Assembly (NCBI GenBank): GCA_910576815.1
Contig: CAJTKA010000006.1
Coordinates: forward strand, 62,001 to 126,000
From: an uncultured Lachnospiraceae bacterium
GTDB lineage: Bacteria > Bacillota > Clostridia > Lachnospirales > Lachnospiraceae
DNA: 64,000 bases
Reading direction: 5' to 3'
Below the pieces are notes generated by a model. The model was not told where the DNA came from and did not search any database. It was given only the letters and a program-made list of their open reading frames with translations. Position numbers and translations under genes: made by a program. How positions within the stretch are numbered: position 1 is the first letter of the stretch; every line of letters starts with the position of its first letter. This document shows, piece by piece, positions 1 through 8,109 of this stretch.

Positions 1-310
1 CATCGACGCCAAAAAGACCAGTCTCCTGCGCCGTCATGATCCCCTTACTGTAAACCTGCGCAATATGATTGACACAGGCCTTACAGGTGTATAAATCCTG
101 TAACTGCCATGCCGCGTCTATGCCTTCCTCATCCGCTTCCCCGGTAAGGAGCAGCGCACGGTGAATGATTCCAGCCGCAGTCTTTCGCATAATCAGCTCC
201 TGCGGCTTTTGTGAAACTTCACTGTCTGCTCTGCCCATCCTGTCCTCGGCTGCATACATGGAATGCCCCAACAAAGCAACAAACTGTTCCACGGTAAGAT
301 ATTCGTTCAT
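1..310 (-). CDS. SLH-like repeat protein, C-terminus beyond window
   Basis: This is the N-terminal 103 residues of an open frame that runs off the left edge. The ATG at 310 follows AAGGACGG at a good distance, 12 bases after the alpha-galactosidase stop, so the two are probably co-transcribed. The residues read NEYLTVEQF near the start, and MRKTAAGIIHRALLL, then KGIMTAQETGLFGVD near the edge. The latter resembles the S-layer homology pattern (R-x-E/T-A, GIM/GIITG, F-x-D/N). No signal peptide is visible, which is odd for an SLH protein, so it may be a cytoplasmic relative. The family call is weak; that a gene is present is fairly sure from the ribosome-binding site and the uninterrupted frame. 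Confidence 0.45.
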   Translation of the reverse strand, partial: MNEYLTVEQFVALLGHSMYAAEDRMGRADSEVSQKPQELIMRKTAAGIIHRALLLTGEADEEGIDAAWQLQDLYTCKACVNHIAQVYSKGIMTAQETGLFGVD

Positions 311-322
311 AGCATTCCGTCC

Positions 323-2137
323 TTAAACCGGCATGATCCGCCAGGTTACACTGTCGCAGGCTTCCAGCCTGTTAACGGAAAAGCATCCCGTGACATTTTC
401 CTCCTGCCTGCCCGTCCACAAATCGGTTATCTGATACACGGATGCCCGTAAAAAGCGCTCCCTGTCCGCCATTTTCGGGCCGATATAGCGGTCGATCTCC
501 TCCACACGGATCGAAACTTCCTCCTCATAACACTTGGTACTTAAATTGATAAAACAGATTGCGACCGCTCCGTCCGCCAGCGGTTTTGTCAGGATATCCA
601 CCCTGTTGTTATCCGTAATATAAGTTGTGTCAGGCTGCTCCCGTTCCATGGAACACCAGATCCTTTTGGCCTGTACACCCAAAGGATCCTGATTAAGGGC
701 AATGACAGCTCTGTTGGCTATGATCTGCCAGATCTCATCTCCTTTTTGAAGCCTCCGTAAGTCCAATCCCAGCATAAGGGGCGCGTTCATCATGCACCAC
801 ATCGTCATATGCGTCCTGCACATCACGGGTGTGATGCCATCCATGCCGATCACCAGCATATCGGGATCATTCCACCCTCTGCCAAGTCCTGCAAATTCAT
901 CCATCACCACTGCCTTGTTATACTGCGAAGTAATGCTCGCCGTCCCCGGAGACTCCCATTCCGCCCTGCCCGGATTGCCGTCCGAACCCACCTGGAACGT
1001 AATGTCATTTAATATGCGCCACGAGTCGCCGACCTTATAGCCCCAGTTCTGCGGCTGTGTCTTCCCCCATTCGCAGATAGAGAAACAAATAGTATGCCCG
1101 GGCTTTGCCCGGTTTAAGCCTTCAAATAATGCGGCGTATGAATTGAGCACATTTTCCTGTCTTCTGTGGTTCATCAGGCGCACCGTATTTTCCCCTTTTT
1201 TCAGCAGGACAGTGATTGGCTGTGACCAGATAAAGCTCTCCGGATCTGCCGTCTGCGGAAGAAGGCTGTCGCAGTACCTGACCTCACAGGCAGGCTCTCC
1301 CACGGCAAGCTGAAGCCATTCGCCCACACCGGCCTCCCTTCCTGTGGCGTACTCCACCAAAATCTCATAACTACCCTCCTGCAGCACATTGATTGCAAAT
1401 GCCAATTCACCGCTGCGCTCTCCCACGGGCGTGACACCGGTATTGGTCCCGTCAAAGGTTCCTATGTTTGTCGCATAGCCATTTCTGTGTAAATAGGCGC
1501 CCTCTCCTCTAAAAATACCATCGCCGTCCGCCTGATAGCTTAGCTCTGTGCCGTTGCCGTTTACCCGAATCCCCCTGATATTGGGCGCATAGACATACCG
1601 CGCGTTGGCGGCATCGGAAAAGGTGGCATTGTCCCATAAATAATAGCAGTTGTCCACCTTGATAAAATCAATGTCCCAGTCCGCATAGCTTTTGGCATCC
1701 AAATCTTCATAACCGCAGGTGCCGACCGCCGCGCCCGCACAAAGATTCGTACCGATGTCATTGTACATGCCAAACTTTAAGCCTTTTTCATGGATATAGT
1801 CAGCCAGCGCCCGAAATCCGTCGGGAAATTTCTGCACCTCGTTGGAAAGCTGCTCCTCCACCCGCTCCGTTCTGTAACAGCCGTCGTCCAGCACAAGGTA
1901 TTGGTAACCTGCCTGATCAAGCTCAAGCTCCACCATCGCGTCCGCCATACTCTTTGTCAGTTCCTGTGTGTTTCCGCTGCCAAAGGCATTCCAACTGTTC
2001 CAGCCCATGGCTGGCAGGCGCCCGCACTTTTTCCCCGGCAAAACATTCCCGTCCGCAAAGGCCGGAAACTGATACGCCTTGTCCGTGATCTGATCCGGTT
2101 CTTGTCTTGATGTTCTTTTTCCTCTTGCTTCTTTCAT
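323..2137 (-). CDS. GH27 alpha-galactosidase with inserted CBM-like domain
   Basis: Predicted to remove terminal alpha-galactose (possibly beta-L-arabinopyranose) from oligosaccharides. The 604-residue frame shows GH27 landmarks: GWNSWN at 45-50, DDGC at 84-87, KVDNC at 160-164 with nucleophile D162, CEWG near 355, and WNDPDML at 422-428 with acid/base D426. A C-terminal beta domain follows. Between the nucleophile strand and CEWG, residues about 185-345 form an extra region reading like a CBM6/35 beta-sandwich (LQEGSYEILVEYATG, KKGENTVRLMNH). The ATG at 2137 was chosen because GAGAGG lies 8 bases upstream; the frame stays open 33 codons further but that stretch has no ribosome-binding site and no family similarity. 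No signal peptide, so the enzyme is probably cytoplasmic. Substrate is inference. Confidence 0.88.
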   Translation of the reverse strand: MKEARGKRTSRQEPDQITDKAYQFPAFADGNVLPGKKCGRLPAMGWNSWNAFGSGNTQELTKSMADAMVELELDQAGYQYLVLDDGCYRTERVEEQLSNEVQKFPDGFRALADYIHEKGLKFGMYNDIGTNLCAGAAVGTCGYEDLDAKSYADWDIDFIKVDNCYYLWDNATFSDAANARYVYAPNIRGIRVNGNGTELSYQADGDGIFRGEGAYLHRNGYATNIGTFDGTNTGVTPVGERSGELAFAINVLQEGSYEILVEYATGREAGVGEWLQLAVGEPACEVRYCDSLLPQTADPESFIWSQPITVLLKKGENTVRLMNHRRQENVLNSYAALFEGLNRAKPGHTICFSICEWGKTQPQNWGYKVGDSWRILNDITFQVGSDGNPGRAEWESPGTASITSQYNKAVVMDEFAGLGRGWNDPDMLVIGMDGITPVMCRTHMTMWCMMNAPLMLGLDLRRLQKGDEIWQIIANRAVIALNQDPLGVQAKRIWCSMEREQPDTTYITDNNRVDILTKPLADGAVAICFINLSTKCYEEEVSIRVEEIDRYIGPKMADRERFLRASVYQITDLWTGRQEENVTGCFSVNRLEACDSVTWRIMPV

Positions 2138-2227
2138 TTTCTTTCCCTCTCTAAATTTTCCTGAAAATGTTCCTGTGTCCCTAACCGCCGACCTGCCTTT
2201 TTCCCTTCCATAGCAGGTATATGACTG

Positions 2228-2260
2228 AAAAAGCACGGGGTGTCGATAACCGACAGTCCC
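2228..2260 (-). terminator. Probable terminator downstream of xerD
   Basis: Read on the minus strand, a GGG-x2-TGTCG stem pairs with CGACA-x-CCC across a GTTAT loop and is followed by GTGCTTTTT. It lies about 38 bases past the xerD stop and would separate xerD from the alpha-galactosidase gene. Confidence 0.5.
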
Positions 2261-2297
2261 ATGCCTTATGGCATATCTATAAAATCTAAATCTCCTG

Positions 2298-3182
2298 CTA
2301 ATTTCGGGGATGCGCCTTCGCGTACACTTCCCTGATATGATTGTGGTTCAAATTCGCGTAGATCTGCGTGGTAGAAATATCGGAGTGTCCCAGCATCTCC
2401 TGCACACTCCGAAGGTCCGCACCATTCTCCACCAGATGCGCCGCAAAGGAATGTCTGAGCGTGTGCGGCGTAATATCCGCTTGAATATCCGCCTTCTTCG
2501 CATAGTGCTTGATCAGCTTCCAAAAGCCCTGCCTGCTCATCGGCTGGCCGGAACAGTTGGCAAAAAGTACTTCCGAAGACTTATTCTCCAGCATCTCCTC
2601 TCTGGTACCGTTTAAGTATCTGGCCATCGCGTTCTTGGCCGCCGCACCGAAGGGAATGATCCGCTCCTTGTTGCGGTCACGGCAGAGAATGAAATTCATC
2701 TGCATATTTACGTCAGACAAATTCAATGTAATCAACTCCGTCACGCGAATTCCCGTCGCATAGAGCAGTTCCAGCATCGCTTTGTCACGAATTTCCTTAG
2801 GACTGTCGCCCGAGGGCTGCTCCAACAGCCGCACCACCTCGTCGGGGGACATGATCTCCGGTGCCTTCTTCTCGATTTTGGGCGCCTTGAGTTTATCGGT
2901 GATATCCTCCTGCAAGATCCCCTCCTGCAGCAGATAGTGATAAAAGGCTTTCAGGGATGCAATGTTGCGGGACACCGTAGCCGCCGCAAACTTATTCTCT
3001 TCCAGATATTTTACATAATCGGCAAGATCCTGCGCTGTAACAGCCTTGGTTTCTTTAATGCCTCGGCCTTCCATAAAATTCTGTACCTTCTCCAGATCTC
3101 TTTTGTATGACATTTCCGTATTACCGGAGGTATTCTTCACATTATGTAAATATGTGATAAATGCGCTGATCTCTTTTTCCAT
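2298..3182 (-). CDS. xerD: Site-specific tyrosine recombinase XerD
   Basis: Resolves chromosome dimers at dif, working with XerC. The 294-residue protein has an N-terminal SAM-like core-binding domain (about 1-90) and a C-terminal catalytic domain with the full tyrosine-recombinase set: R146 in ATGIRVTEL, K172 in NKER, H240 and R243 in HTLRH, H266 in LGHSD and nucleophile Y275 in TTQIYANL. Length matches XerC/D, not integrases of mobile elements, and no attachment sites or phage genes surround it. The start at 3182 (MEKEISAF) was preferred over 3245 because family members begin there, although the GGAAGG lies 13 bases upstream, a little far. A promoter is visible at 3244-3272. Confidence 0.9.
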   Translation of the reverse strand: MEKEISAFITYLHNVKNTSGNTEMSYKRDLEKVQNFMEGRGIKETKAVTAQDLADYVKYLEENKFAAATVSRNIASLKAFYHYLLQEGILQEDITDKLKAPKIEKKAPEIMSPDEVVRLLEQPSGDSPKEIRDKAMLELLYATGIRVTELITLNLSDVNMQMNFILCRDRNKERIIPFGAAAKNAMARYLNGTREEMLENKSSEVLFANCSGQPMSRQGFWKLIKHYAKKADIQADITPHTLRHSFAAHLVENGADLRSVQEMLGHSDISTTQIYANLNHNHIREVYAKAHPRN

Positions 3183-3243
3183 TCTGCCCGGAAATCCTTC
3201 CTGTGCGTTCTCTTTATGTAAATCAAAACACTGTCTGAGTATC

Positions 3244-3272
3244 ATTATAATCAGATTTTTTTAGAAAAGCAA
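3244..3272 (-). promoter_or_regulatory. Promoter of xerD
   Basis: On the minus strand TTGCTT and TATAAT are separated by 17 bases, about 60 bases upstream of the xerD start. It looks like a vegetative sigma-A promoter. Confidence 0.6.
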
Positions 3273-3324
3273 ATGGATTTTTCCCTGATTTTATGGGCAT
3301 TTGCGCCATTTTTCAAACAAGGCA

Positions 3325-3366
3325 CAACATATCGTTTACGAATAATTTTATGTCTACTATATGTTG
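3325..3366. repeat. Inverted repeat in AT-rich spoIIM-xerD gap
   Basis: CAACATAT at 3325-3332 is repeated inverted as ATATGTTG at 3359-3366 in the AT-rich gap downstream of spoIIM. The 26-base spacing makes it a weak hairpin; there is no clear intrinsic terminator here. It may be an operator or chance. Confidence 0.25.
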
Positions 3367-3391
3367 AAAAAAAGAGTACAAAAAATTTTTT

Positions 3392-4000
3392 TCAAAAAAT
3401 TTTAAGTACAAAATGCAGAATATTAGGATTGACATAACTTTCAAGCAGGCATCCCATTATGACAACTGTCATGATACCAAGCATCTGCGCACACTTTACC
3501 ATATAAAAGCGACTGCTAAAACGCTCATATCCGGATAAATTCGTCCGTGACACATAAAGTGTGCGGTTTAGACCAAGCGCCCACAGAAACAATCCCGCAT
3601 AAGCAGGAATCAGAAGAAGCGCCTGCGGAAAGAGCGCCGCTGCCATAAAAAGAAGGCCCCTGATCCCGTAACGGGTCACTGCCACCGACAAAAGACAGCC
3701 CGCCGCCAGTCCCATATAGCAAATATAGGCACAAAGAATCGGCACCCCGATCATGGTCGTGGAAATCAGCCCCAGCATACAGACAACAGAAAGCCGTTGC
3801 CGCAAAATGTAACCTACCATCCCTGCTCCCTGCGGTCTGCTATTCTTTAAGCGGTTCATCATATCTGTCCCCAGAAGGTTCCCGTTCTGGATCCAGGCTT
3901 CATGCCCCAGATGCACGATCAGAATGCCAATAAAAAGACCGATCAGAAACAGATAAGCCATATGATAACCATTCCTCATAAACGACTGCCTGCGCAACAT
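3392..4000 (-). CDS. spoIIM: SpoIIM-family sporulation membrane protein
   Basis: SpoIIM is the membrane component of the SpoIID-SpoIIM-SpoIIP machine that remodels peptidoglycan during engulfment. The 202-residue frame has about five hydrophobic segments (AYLFLIGLFIGILIV near 15-29, SVVCMLGLISTTMIGVPILCAY near 72, YMGLAAGCLLSVAV near 95, a long segment near 115-145, and MLGIMTVVIMGCLL near 175). The G-rich second segment and overall length match the SpoIIM/DUF95 family. The ATG at 4000 is preceded by AAAGGCGG. It lies alone between xerD and the Nudix gene. The family also contains non-sporulation members, but the other sporulation genes in the window support spoIIM. Confidence 0.75.
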   Translation of the reverse strand: MLRRQSFMRNGYHMAYLFLIGLFIGILIVHLGHEAWIQNGNLLGTDMMNRLKNSRPQGAGMVGYILRQRLSVVCMLGLISTTMIGVPILCAYICYMGLAAGCLLSVAVTRYGIRGLLFMAAALFPQALLLIPAYAGLFLWALGLNRTLYVSRTNLSGYERFSSRFYMVKCAQMLGIMTVVIMGCLLESYVNPNILHFVLKIF

Positions 4001-4121
4001 GGTACCGCCTTTACCACTCTCTTATGGCATGTATATGTCGCGCATGGACGAGGCATGACAGGATTCATTCGATAACAGTCGTTATTCGGCTGCCATTATG
4101 GTTTACATAATATATTTTATA

Positions 4122-4658
4122 TCATTTGCAGAATTTATTCTTGTAGGCAAGCAAAGAAGCTACTGTCTTGCCATCCTGAATCTTGCAATCATAGATCATT
4201 TGAATCAACTCGTCAAGGTCATGGCTCTCGGCATTCAAAAACTCATCCTCGTCAAGATGCTGCTTGCCCTTCTTTAAGTCAGTCGCCAAATAAACGTCGA
4301 TCTTTTCGTTACAGAAGGCAACGGTCGTGCGCAGACTCAATAGCAGTTCCAGTTTTCCCGCTACATAGCCCGTCTCCTCCTCCAGCTCTCTTGCCGCCGC
4401 GATCTCAGTCGGCTCATCTACGCTATTAAGACCGCCAGCCGGAATTTCCAGCGTTTCCCGATCCAGCGCGTTACGGTACTGCCTGACCATCAAAAGCTTC
4501 CCGTCATCCTTCACAGCCACCACCGCCGCTGCACCCTTGTGATCGATCAGATCCCACTTGACTACATTGCCGTTTGCCACACGGATCGTGTCCTGATAAT
4601 AGTCGATGATCGCGCCTTTATGCACCAGTTCTCTGCCCAGTCTCTCGTAGTTTTCCAT
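4122..4658 (-). CDS. Nudix hydrolase, ADP-ribose pyrophosphatase type
   Basis: Probably hydrolyses ADP-ribose or a similar nucleoside diphosphate sugar. The 178-residue protein contains a perfect Nudix box: G76 LNSVD E PTEIAAA RELEEETGY, matching G-x5-E-x7-REU-x-EE-x-GU. The N-terminal strand (IRVANGNVVKWDLIDHKGAAAVVAV) and the EIPAGG just before the box fit the ADPRase subfamily. The frame stays open 31 codons further upstream to a TTG at 4751, but that extension would be encoded by the hairpin leader described separately and is not conserved as protein. ATG 4658 has GGAGG 5 bases upstream inside a mini-hairpin. It has its own promoter at 4832-4860, so it is probably a single-gene unit. Confidence 0.85.
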   Translation of the reverse strand: MENYERLGRELVHKGAIIDYYQDTIRVANGNVVKWDLIDHKGAAAVVAVKDDGKLLMVRQYRNALDRETLEIPAGGLNSVDEPTEIAAARELEEETGYVAGKLELLLSLRTTVAFCNEKIDVYLATDLKKGKQHLDEDEFLNAESHDLDELIQMIYDCKIQDGKTVASLLAYKNKFCK

Positions 4659-4800
4659 GATTTCCTCCATGCCGGAGCATTTTTGTGCGACGGCACGCAA
4701 GCAAAATCTCAAATTTTGCTTTGCGATTCCGAGTTTGTGGCTCCGACACAAACTCGCGATTGAAAAATAAGGTCATCAGACTTATTTTTCAATCTTCCTC
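4659..4800 (-). promoter_or_regulatory. Structured repeated 5' leader, copy 1
   Basis: In transcript order this leader has an upstream GGAGGA, then three hairpins: 4758-4794 (14-bp arms GATTGAAAAATAAG, 9-base loop), 4731-4755 (arms GAGTTTGTG and CACAAACTC), and 4699-4721 (arms AAGCAAAAT and ATTTTGCTT). A mini-hairpin at 4665-4677 then pairs CTCC with the Shine-Dalgarno GGAG. A homologous leader lies at 24413-24555. Between the two, the outer stems change on both arms and stay paired while loops and the middle stem are conserved. This is seen directly; a regulatory role is inference. Confidence 0.75.
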
Positions 4801-4816
4801 CTCGCAAATTAAAAGT

Positions 4817-4849
4817 ATGGTTCCCGTATTTATTCTACACGGAAACCAT
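4817..4849 (-). promoter_or_regulatory. Dyad overlapping Nudix promoter
   Basis: ATGGTTCCCGT and ACGGAAACCAT form an 11-bp stem with one mismatch around an 11-base loop. On the minus strand ACTTTT follows, so it could terminate the aminotransferase transcript. It also overlaps the -10 box at 4832-4837 and part of the spacer, so it could be an operator. I cannot separate the two. Confidence 0.45.
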
Positions 4850-4860
4850 ATCTGTCACAA
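4832..4860 (-). promoter_or_regulatory. Promoter of Nudix gene
   Basis: TTGTGA and TAGAAT with a 17-base spacer on the minus strand. The start of transcription would fall near 4825, giving a 5' leader of about 165 nt that contains the whole hairpin element. Confidence 0.6.
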
Positions 4861-4887
4861 CCTGTTTTTGGTTTTATCTTGCCAAAA

Positions 4888-6177
4888 TCATGATGCTACC
4901 TGCAGCAGCTTCTCCACACTGACTAACTTCACGCACAGCACGAACAGATCCGTGGCCGCCGCCATCTCCTCTGCCGTCGGGAAGGTAGGCGCAATTCGGA
5001 TATTGCTGTCCTTCGGGTCCTTTCCGTAAGGGTACGTCGCCCCCGCGCCGGTCAATACGACACCCGCCTCCTTACATTTGGCAACAATTGCCTTCGCGCA
5101 GCCCTCCAGCGCATTAAAGGAGATAAAGTAACCGCCAAGGGGTTTCGTCCACTCGCCGATCCCAAGACCACCAAGCTCTTTCTCCAGCACGGAAAGCACT
5201 GCTTCAAATTTAGGGCGGATGATGGCCGCATGTTTTTTCATATGGGCAAGCATCCCCTCCAGATTCTTAAAATATCTGGCATGGCGCAGCTGATTTACCT
5301 TGTCGTAGCCGATGGTCTGCAGGGTAAGCGTCTTTTTCGCATCCGCCAAATTCGCCAGAGAAGACGCCATCGCCGCCATACCTGCTCCCGAAAAAGTGAT
5401 CTTCGAGGTAGAACAAAATTCAAACACCATATCAGGATTGCCAGCCTTCTCACACTCACTAAGGATCTCTAAGATCTCATCCCGCTTATCTTCATAAAGA
5501 TGGTGTACTGCATAGGCGTTATCCCAGTAAATACGGAAATCCTTTGCCGCAGGCTTTAAGGCTGCAAACCGCCGCACCGTCTCGTCGGAATAAGAGACGC
5601 CGGAAGGATTGGAATACTTGGGCACACACCAGATGCCCTTCACCGCCTCATCCTCAGACACATACTTCTCTACCAGATCCATATCCGGACCGTCCGCCGT
5701 CATCGGTATCGGTATCATCTCGATCCCGAAATGCTGCGTGATTGCAAAATGTCTGTCATATCCGGGCACAGGGCATAAAAATTTCACCTGATCCAGCTTG
5801 CACCAGGGCGTAGCACCCATAACGCCATGCGTTACGGAACGGGAGATCGTGTCATACATAATGGAAAGACTTGAGTTCCCGTAAACGATCACATTCTCCG
5901 CAGGTACGCTCATTACATCCGCCATGAGATGTTTTGCCTCCGTAATGCCGTCCATCAGGCCATAATTCCTGGTATCGATCCCCTCCATACACTTCATGTC
6001 AGACGAAGAAGTCAGCACATCCAAAAGACCCATCCCCATATCAAGCTGCGCAGGTTCCGGCTTTCCCCTGGACATATCCAGCTTTAAGCCCTTTTCCTTC
6101 GCCTGCTCAAACTGCTTTATCAGTTCGGCTTTCTGCGCTTCCAGTTCTTCTCTGCTCATCTCATTGTACGGTTTCAT
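4888..6177 (-). CDS. Class Ic aspartate-type aminotransferase
   Basis: A PLP-dependent aminotransferase of the PF12897 (family Ic) group, transferring the amino group of an amino acid such as aspartate or alanine to 2-oxoglutarate. The 429-residue protein has YGNSSLSIMYDT at about 99-110 (cofactor phosphate region), PKYSNPSG at 186-193, D219 and Y222 in YWDNAYAVHH, and Schiff-base K259 in CSTSKITFSGAGMA. The ATG at 6177 follows AGGAG by 10 bases; the longer frame to 6237 lacks a ribosome-binding site. It has its own promoter at 6250-6278 with a perfect 12-bp palindrome between promoter and gene. Substrate cannot be read from sequence. Confidence 0.85.
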   Translation of the reverse strand: MKPYNEMSREELEAQKAELIKQFEQAKEKGLKLDMSRGKPEPAQLDMGMGLLDVLTSSSDMKCMEGIDTRNYGLMDGITEAKHLMADVMSVPAENVIVYGNSSLSIMYDTISRSVTHGVMGATPWCKLDQVKFLCPVPGYDRHFAITQHFGIEMIPIPMTADGPDMDLVEKYVSEDEAVKGIWCVPKYSNPSGVSYSDETVRRFAALKPAAKDFRIYWDNAYAVHHLYEDKRDEILEILSECEKAGNPDMVFEFCSTSKITFSGAGMAAMASSLANLADAKKTLTLQTIGYDKVNQLRHARYFKNLEGMLAHMKKHAAIIRPKFEAVLSVLEKELGGLGIGEWTKPLGGYFISFNALEGCAKAIVAKCKEAGVVLTGAGATYPYGKDPKDSNIRIAPTFPTAEEMAAATDLFVLCVKLVSVEKLLQVAS

Positions 6178-6222
6178 AATGGTAAGCTCTCCTTCTATTG
6201 TGTGTAATGTTATAACGGGATA

Positions 6223-6234
6223 ATTGTATACAAT
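6223..6234. promoter_or_regulatory. Palindromic candidate operator
   Basis: ATTGTATACAAT is a perfect 12-bp palindrome downstream of the -10 box and upstream of the aminotransferase start. It is placed where a repressor would block transcription. No regulator can be named. Confidence 0.4.
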
Positions 6235-6249
6235 CATACACCGCTAATT

Positions 6250-6278
6250 ATTCTACTATACTTATCATTTTTTCTCAA
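6250..6278 (-). promoter_or_regulatory. Promoter of aminotransferase gene
   Basis: TTGAGA and TAGAAT are separated by 17 bases on the minus strand, about 75 bases before the ATG at 6177. Confidence 0.65.
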
Positions 6279-6380
6279 GTATGCAGAAGGGACAATTTTC
6301 TGGCGAAGAATTTGGATTTTCTGGTGAAATTGCCGACGCTAAGCTATAGCATACCGCCTCCTGACTCTGCTTATGCGCGC

Positions 6381-6410
6381 AAAAAGACCCCGCAGATTCT
6401 CTGCGGGGTC
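6381..6410 (-). terminator. Intrinsic terminator of rny
   Basis: GACCCCGCAGA pairs with TCTGCGGGGTC around a 3-base loop, followed on the minus strand by TTTTT. It sits 8 bases beyond the rny stop codon. Confidence 0.92.
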
Positions 6411-6417
6411 CTTCTTA

Positions 6418-7968
6418 CTATTTTGCATAGTCTATGACACGGCTCTCACGGATCACATTTACTTTGATCTGTCCGGGATATTCCAACTCAGCTTCAATCT
6501 GCTTGGAAATATCTCTGGCAAGGAGCACCATATCAGAATCGTTGATCTGTTCCGGAACTACCATTACACGAATCTCTCTACCTGCTTGAATAGCAAAAGA
6601 TTTATCCACACCTTTGAAATTGTTTGTGATGTCTTCTAATTGTTTCAGTCTTGTTGTATATGTCTCTAACGTTTCACGTCTAGCGCCCGGTCTTGCAGCA
6701 GATATCGTATCAGCCGCCTGTACCAGACAAGCGATCAGAGACTGTGCCTCCACATCTCCGTGATGGGATTCCACCGCATTGATGACGATCGGGCCTTCCT
6801 TATACTTTCTACACAGCTCCACGCCGAGCTGGATATGAGAACCTTCCATCTCATGATCCACCGCCTTGCCGATATCGTGCAGCAAGCCGGCACGCTTCGC
6901 CATCCTAACGTCCAAGCCCATCTCCGCCGCCAAGAGGCCGGATAACTGCGCCACCTCGATGGAATGCTTCAAAGCATTCTGTCCGTAGCTCGTCCTAAAG
7001 CGCATCTTACCGAGCAGTCTTACGAGCTCAGGATGGATACCATGTACGCCGACCTCAAGGGTAGCCGCTTCACCTTCTTCCTTGATCATGACCTCAACTT
7101 CTCTCTGCGCCTTCTCGACCATTTCTTCAATTCTGGCCGGATGAATGCGCCCGTCTACGATCAGTTTTTCAAGTGCAATTCTCGCTACTTCTCTGCGGAT
7201 CGGGTCAAAACCGGAGAGGATGACAGCTTCGGGCGTATCATCAATGATCAAATCTACGCCAGTCATCGTCTCAAGCGTTCTGATATTACGTCCTTCTCTA
7301 CCGATGATCCTGCCCTTCATCTCATCATTGGGAAGCTGCACCACGGATATCGTGGTCTCGGATACATGATCGGCTGCACATTTCTGAATCGCCGTTACCA
7401 CGTACTCCTTTGCCTTCTTGTCCGCTTCCTCCTTCGCCCTGCTCTCCATCTCCTTGATCAAGACAGCAGTTTCATGTTTCACTTCATCTTCAACAATTTT
7501 CAGCAGATAATCTTTTGCCTGTTCGGAGGTTAATCCAGAGATTCGTTCCAGTTCCTGTAATCTTTGCTCGCTCAGTTTGGAAATTTCTTCGCGCTGCTTG
7601 GCGAGAGATTCTTCCTTTGCCGCCAGGCTCGCTTCCTTTTTCTCAATAGCGTCAGCCTTCTTGTCGATGTTCTCTTCCTTCTGCTGCACACGACGCTCAT
7701 AACGCTGTGCCTCGGCACGCCGTTCTTTGATCTCCTTGTCCAATTCATTCTTCGTGCGAATGGACTCCTCTTTGACCTCAAGCAACGACTCGCGTTTCTT
7801 CGTCTCAGCAGTTTTGAGAGCTTCGTCAATGATTTCTCTGGCCTTTTCTTCCGCATTGCCGATTTTCGCTTCCGTCATCTTTTTCTGATAATTGGTCGCG
7901 ATGATCGCGGCTGCCGGAATAGAAATCACCAGCGTGACAACTATTGCTAACAAAACTTGCCACCACAT
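6418..7968 (-). CDS. rny: Ribonuclease Y
   Basis: Membrane-anchored endoribonuclease that starts mRNA decay in Firmicutes. The 516 residues show the family order: an N-terminal membrane helix (WWQVLLAIVVTLVISIPAAAI, about 2-22), a long charged coiled coil (about 30-200), a KH domain around GRIIGREGRNIRTLE, and an HD phosphohydrolase domain with LLHDIGKAVDHE followed by ESHHGD. The C-terminus ends with the usual VNVIRESRVIDYAK. Length is typical. It has a consensus promoter at 8081-8109 inside the end of recX and its own terminator at 6381-6410, so it is probably monocistronic. Confidence 0.97.
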   Translation of the reverse strand: MWWQVLLAIVVTLVISIPAAAIIATNYQKKMTEAKIGNAEEKAREIIDEALKTAETKKRESLLEVKEESIRTKNELDKEIKERRAEAQRYERRVQQKEENIDKKADAIEKKEASLAAKEESLAKQREEISKLSEQRLQELERISGLTSEQAKDYLLKIVEDEVKHETAVLIKEMESRAKEEADKKAKEYVVTAIQKCAADHVSETTISVVQLPNDEMKGRIIGREGRNIRTLETMTGVDLIIDDTPEAVILSGFDPIRREVARIALEKLIVDGRIHPARIEEMVEKAQREVEVMIKEEGEAATLEVGVHGIHPELVRLLGKMRFRTSYGQNALKHSIEVAQLSGLLAAEMGLDVRMAKRAGLLHDIGKAVDHEMEGSHIQLGVELCRKYKEGPIVINAVESHHGDVEAQSLIACLVQAADTISAARPGARRETLETYTTRLKQLEDITNNFKGVDKSFAIQAGREIRVMVVPEQINDSDMVLLARDISKQIEAELEYPGQIKVNVIRESRVIDYAK

Positions 7969-8080
7969 TACAGGAGCACCTCCTTATTTAGTTTTCATTG
8001 TACGATTACCAAATCTATTGTCGGCTGTCGACCATTGCCAGAAATGACAGCCTGATAGTCAGCAAAACTACAACATATTA

Positions 8081-8109
8081 ATTCTATACTGAATTTTATG
8101 TTATGTCAA
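8081..8109 (-). promoter_or_regulatory. Promoter of rny
   Basis: TTGACA and TAGAAT with a 17-base spacer on the minus strand, overlapping the last codons of recX (stop at 8096). The 5' leader would be about 105 nt. Confidence 0.8.

Noticed and set aside
2298..3182. Integrase of a mobile element
   Set aside because: Length, motifs and single-copy context fit XerD; there are no attachment-site repeats or phage genes around it.
4659..4751. 31-residue N-terminal extension of the Nudix protein, matched by one on the Spo0A-like protein
   Set aside because: The two extensions are similar only at the start (RSHKLGIA) and then differ by frame, so the similarity is due to the shared RNA leader and not to a protein.
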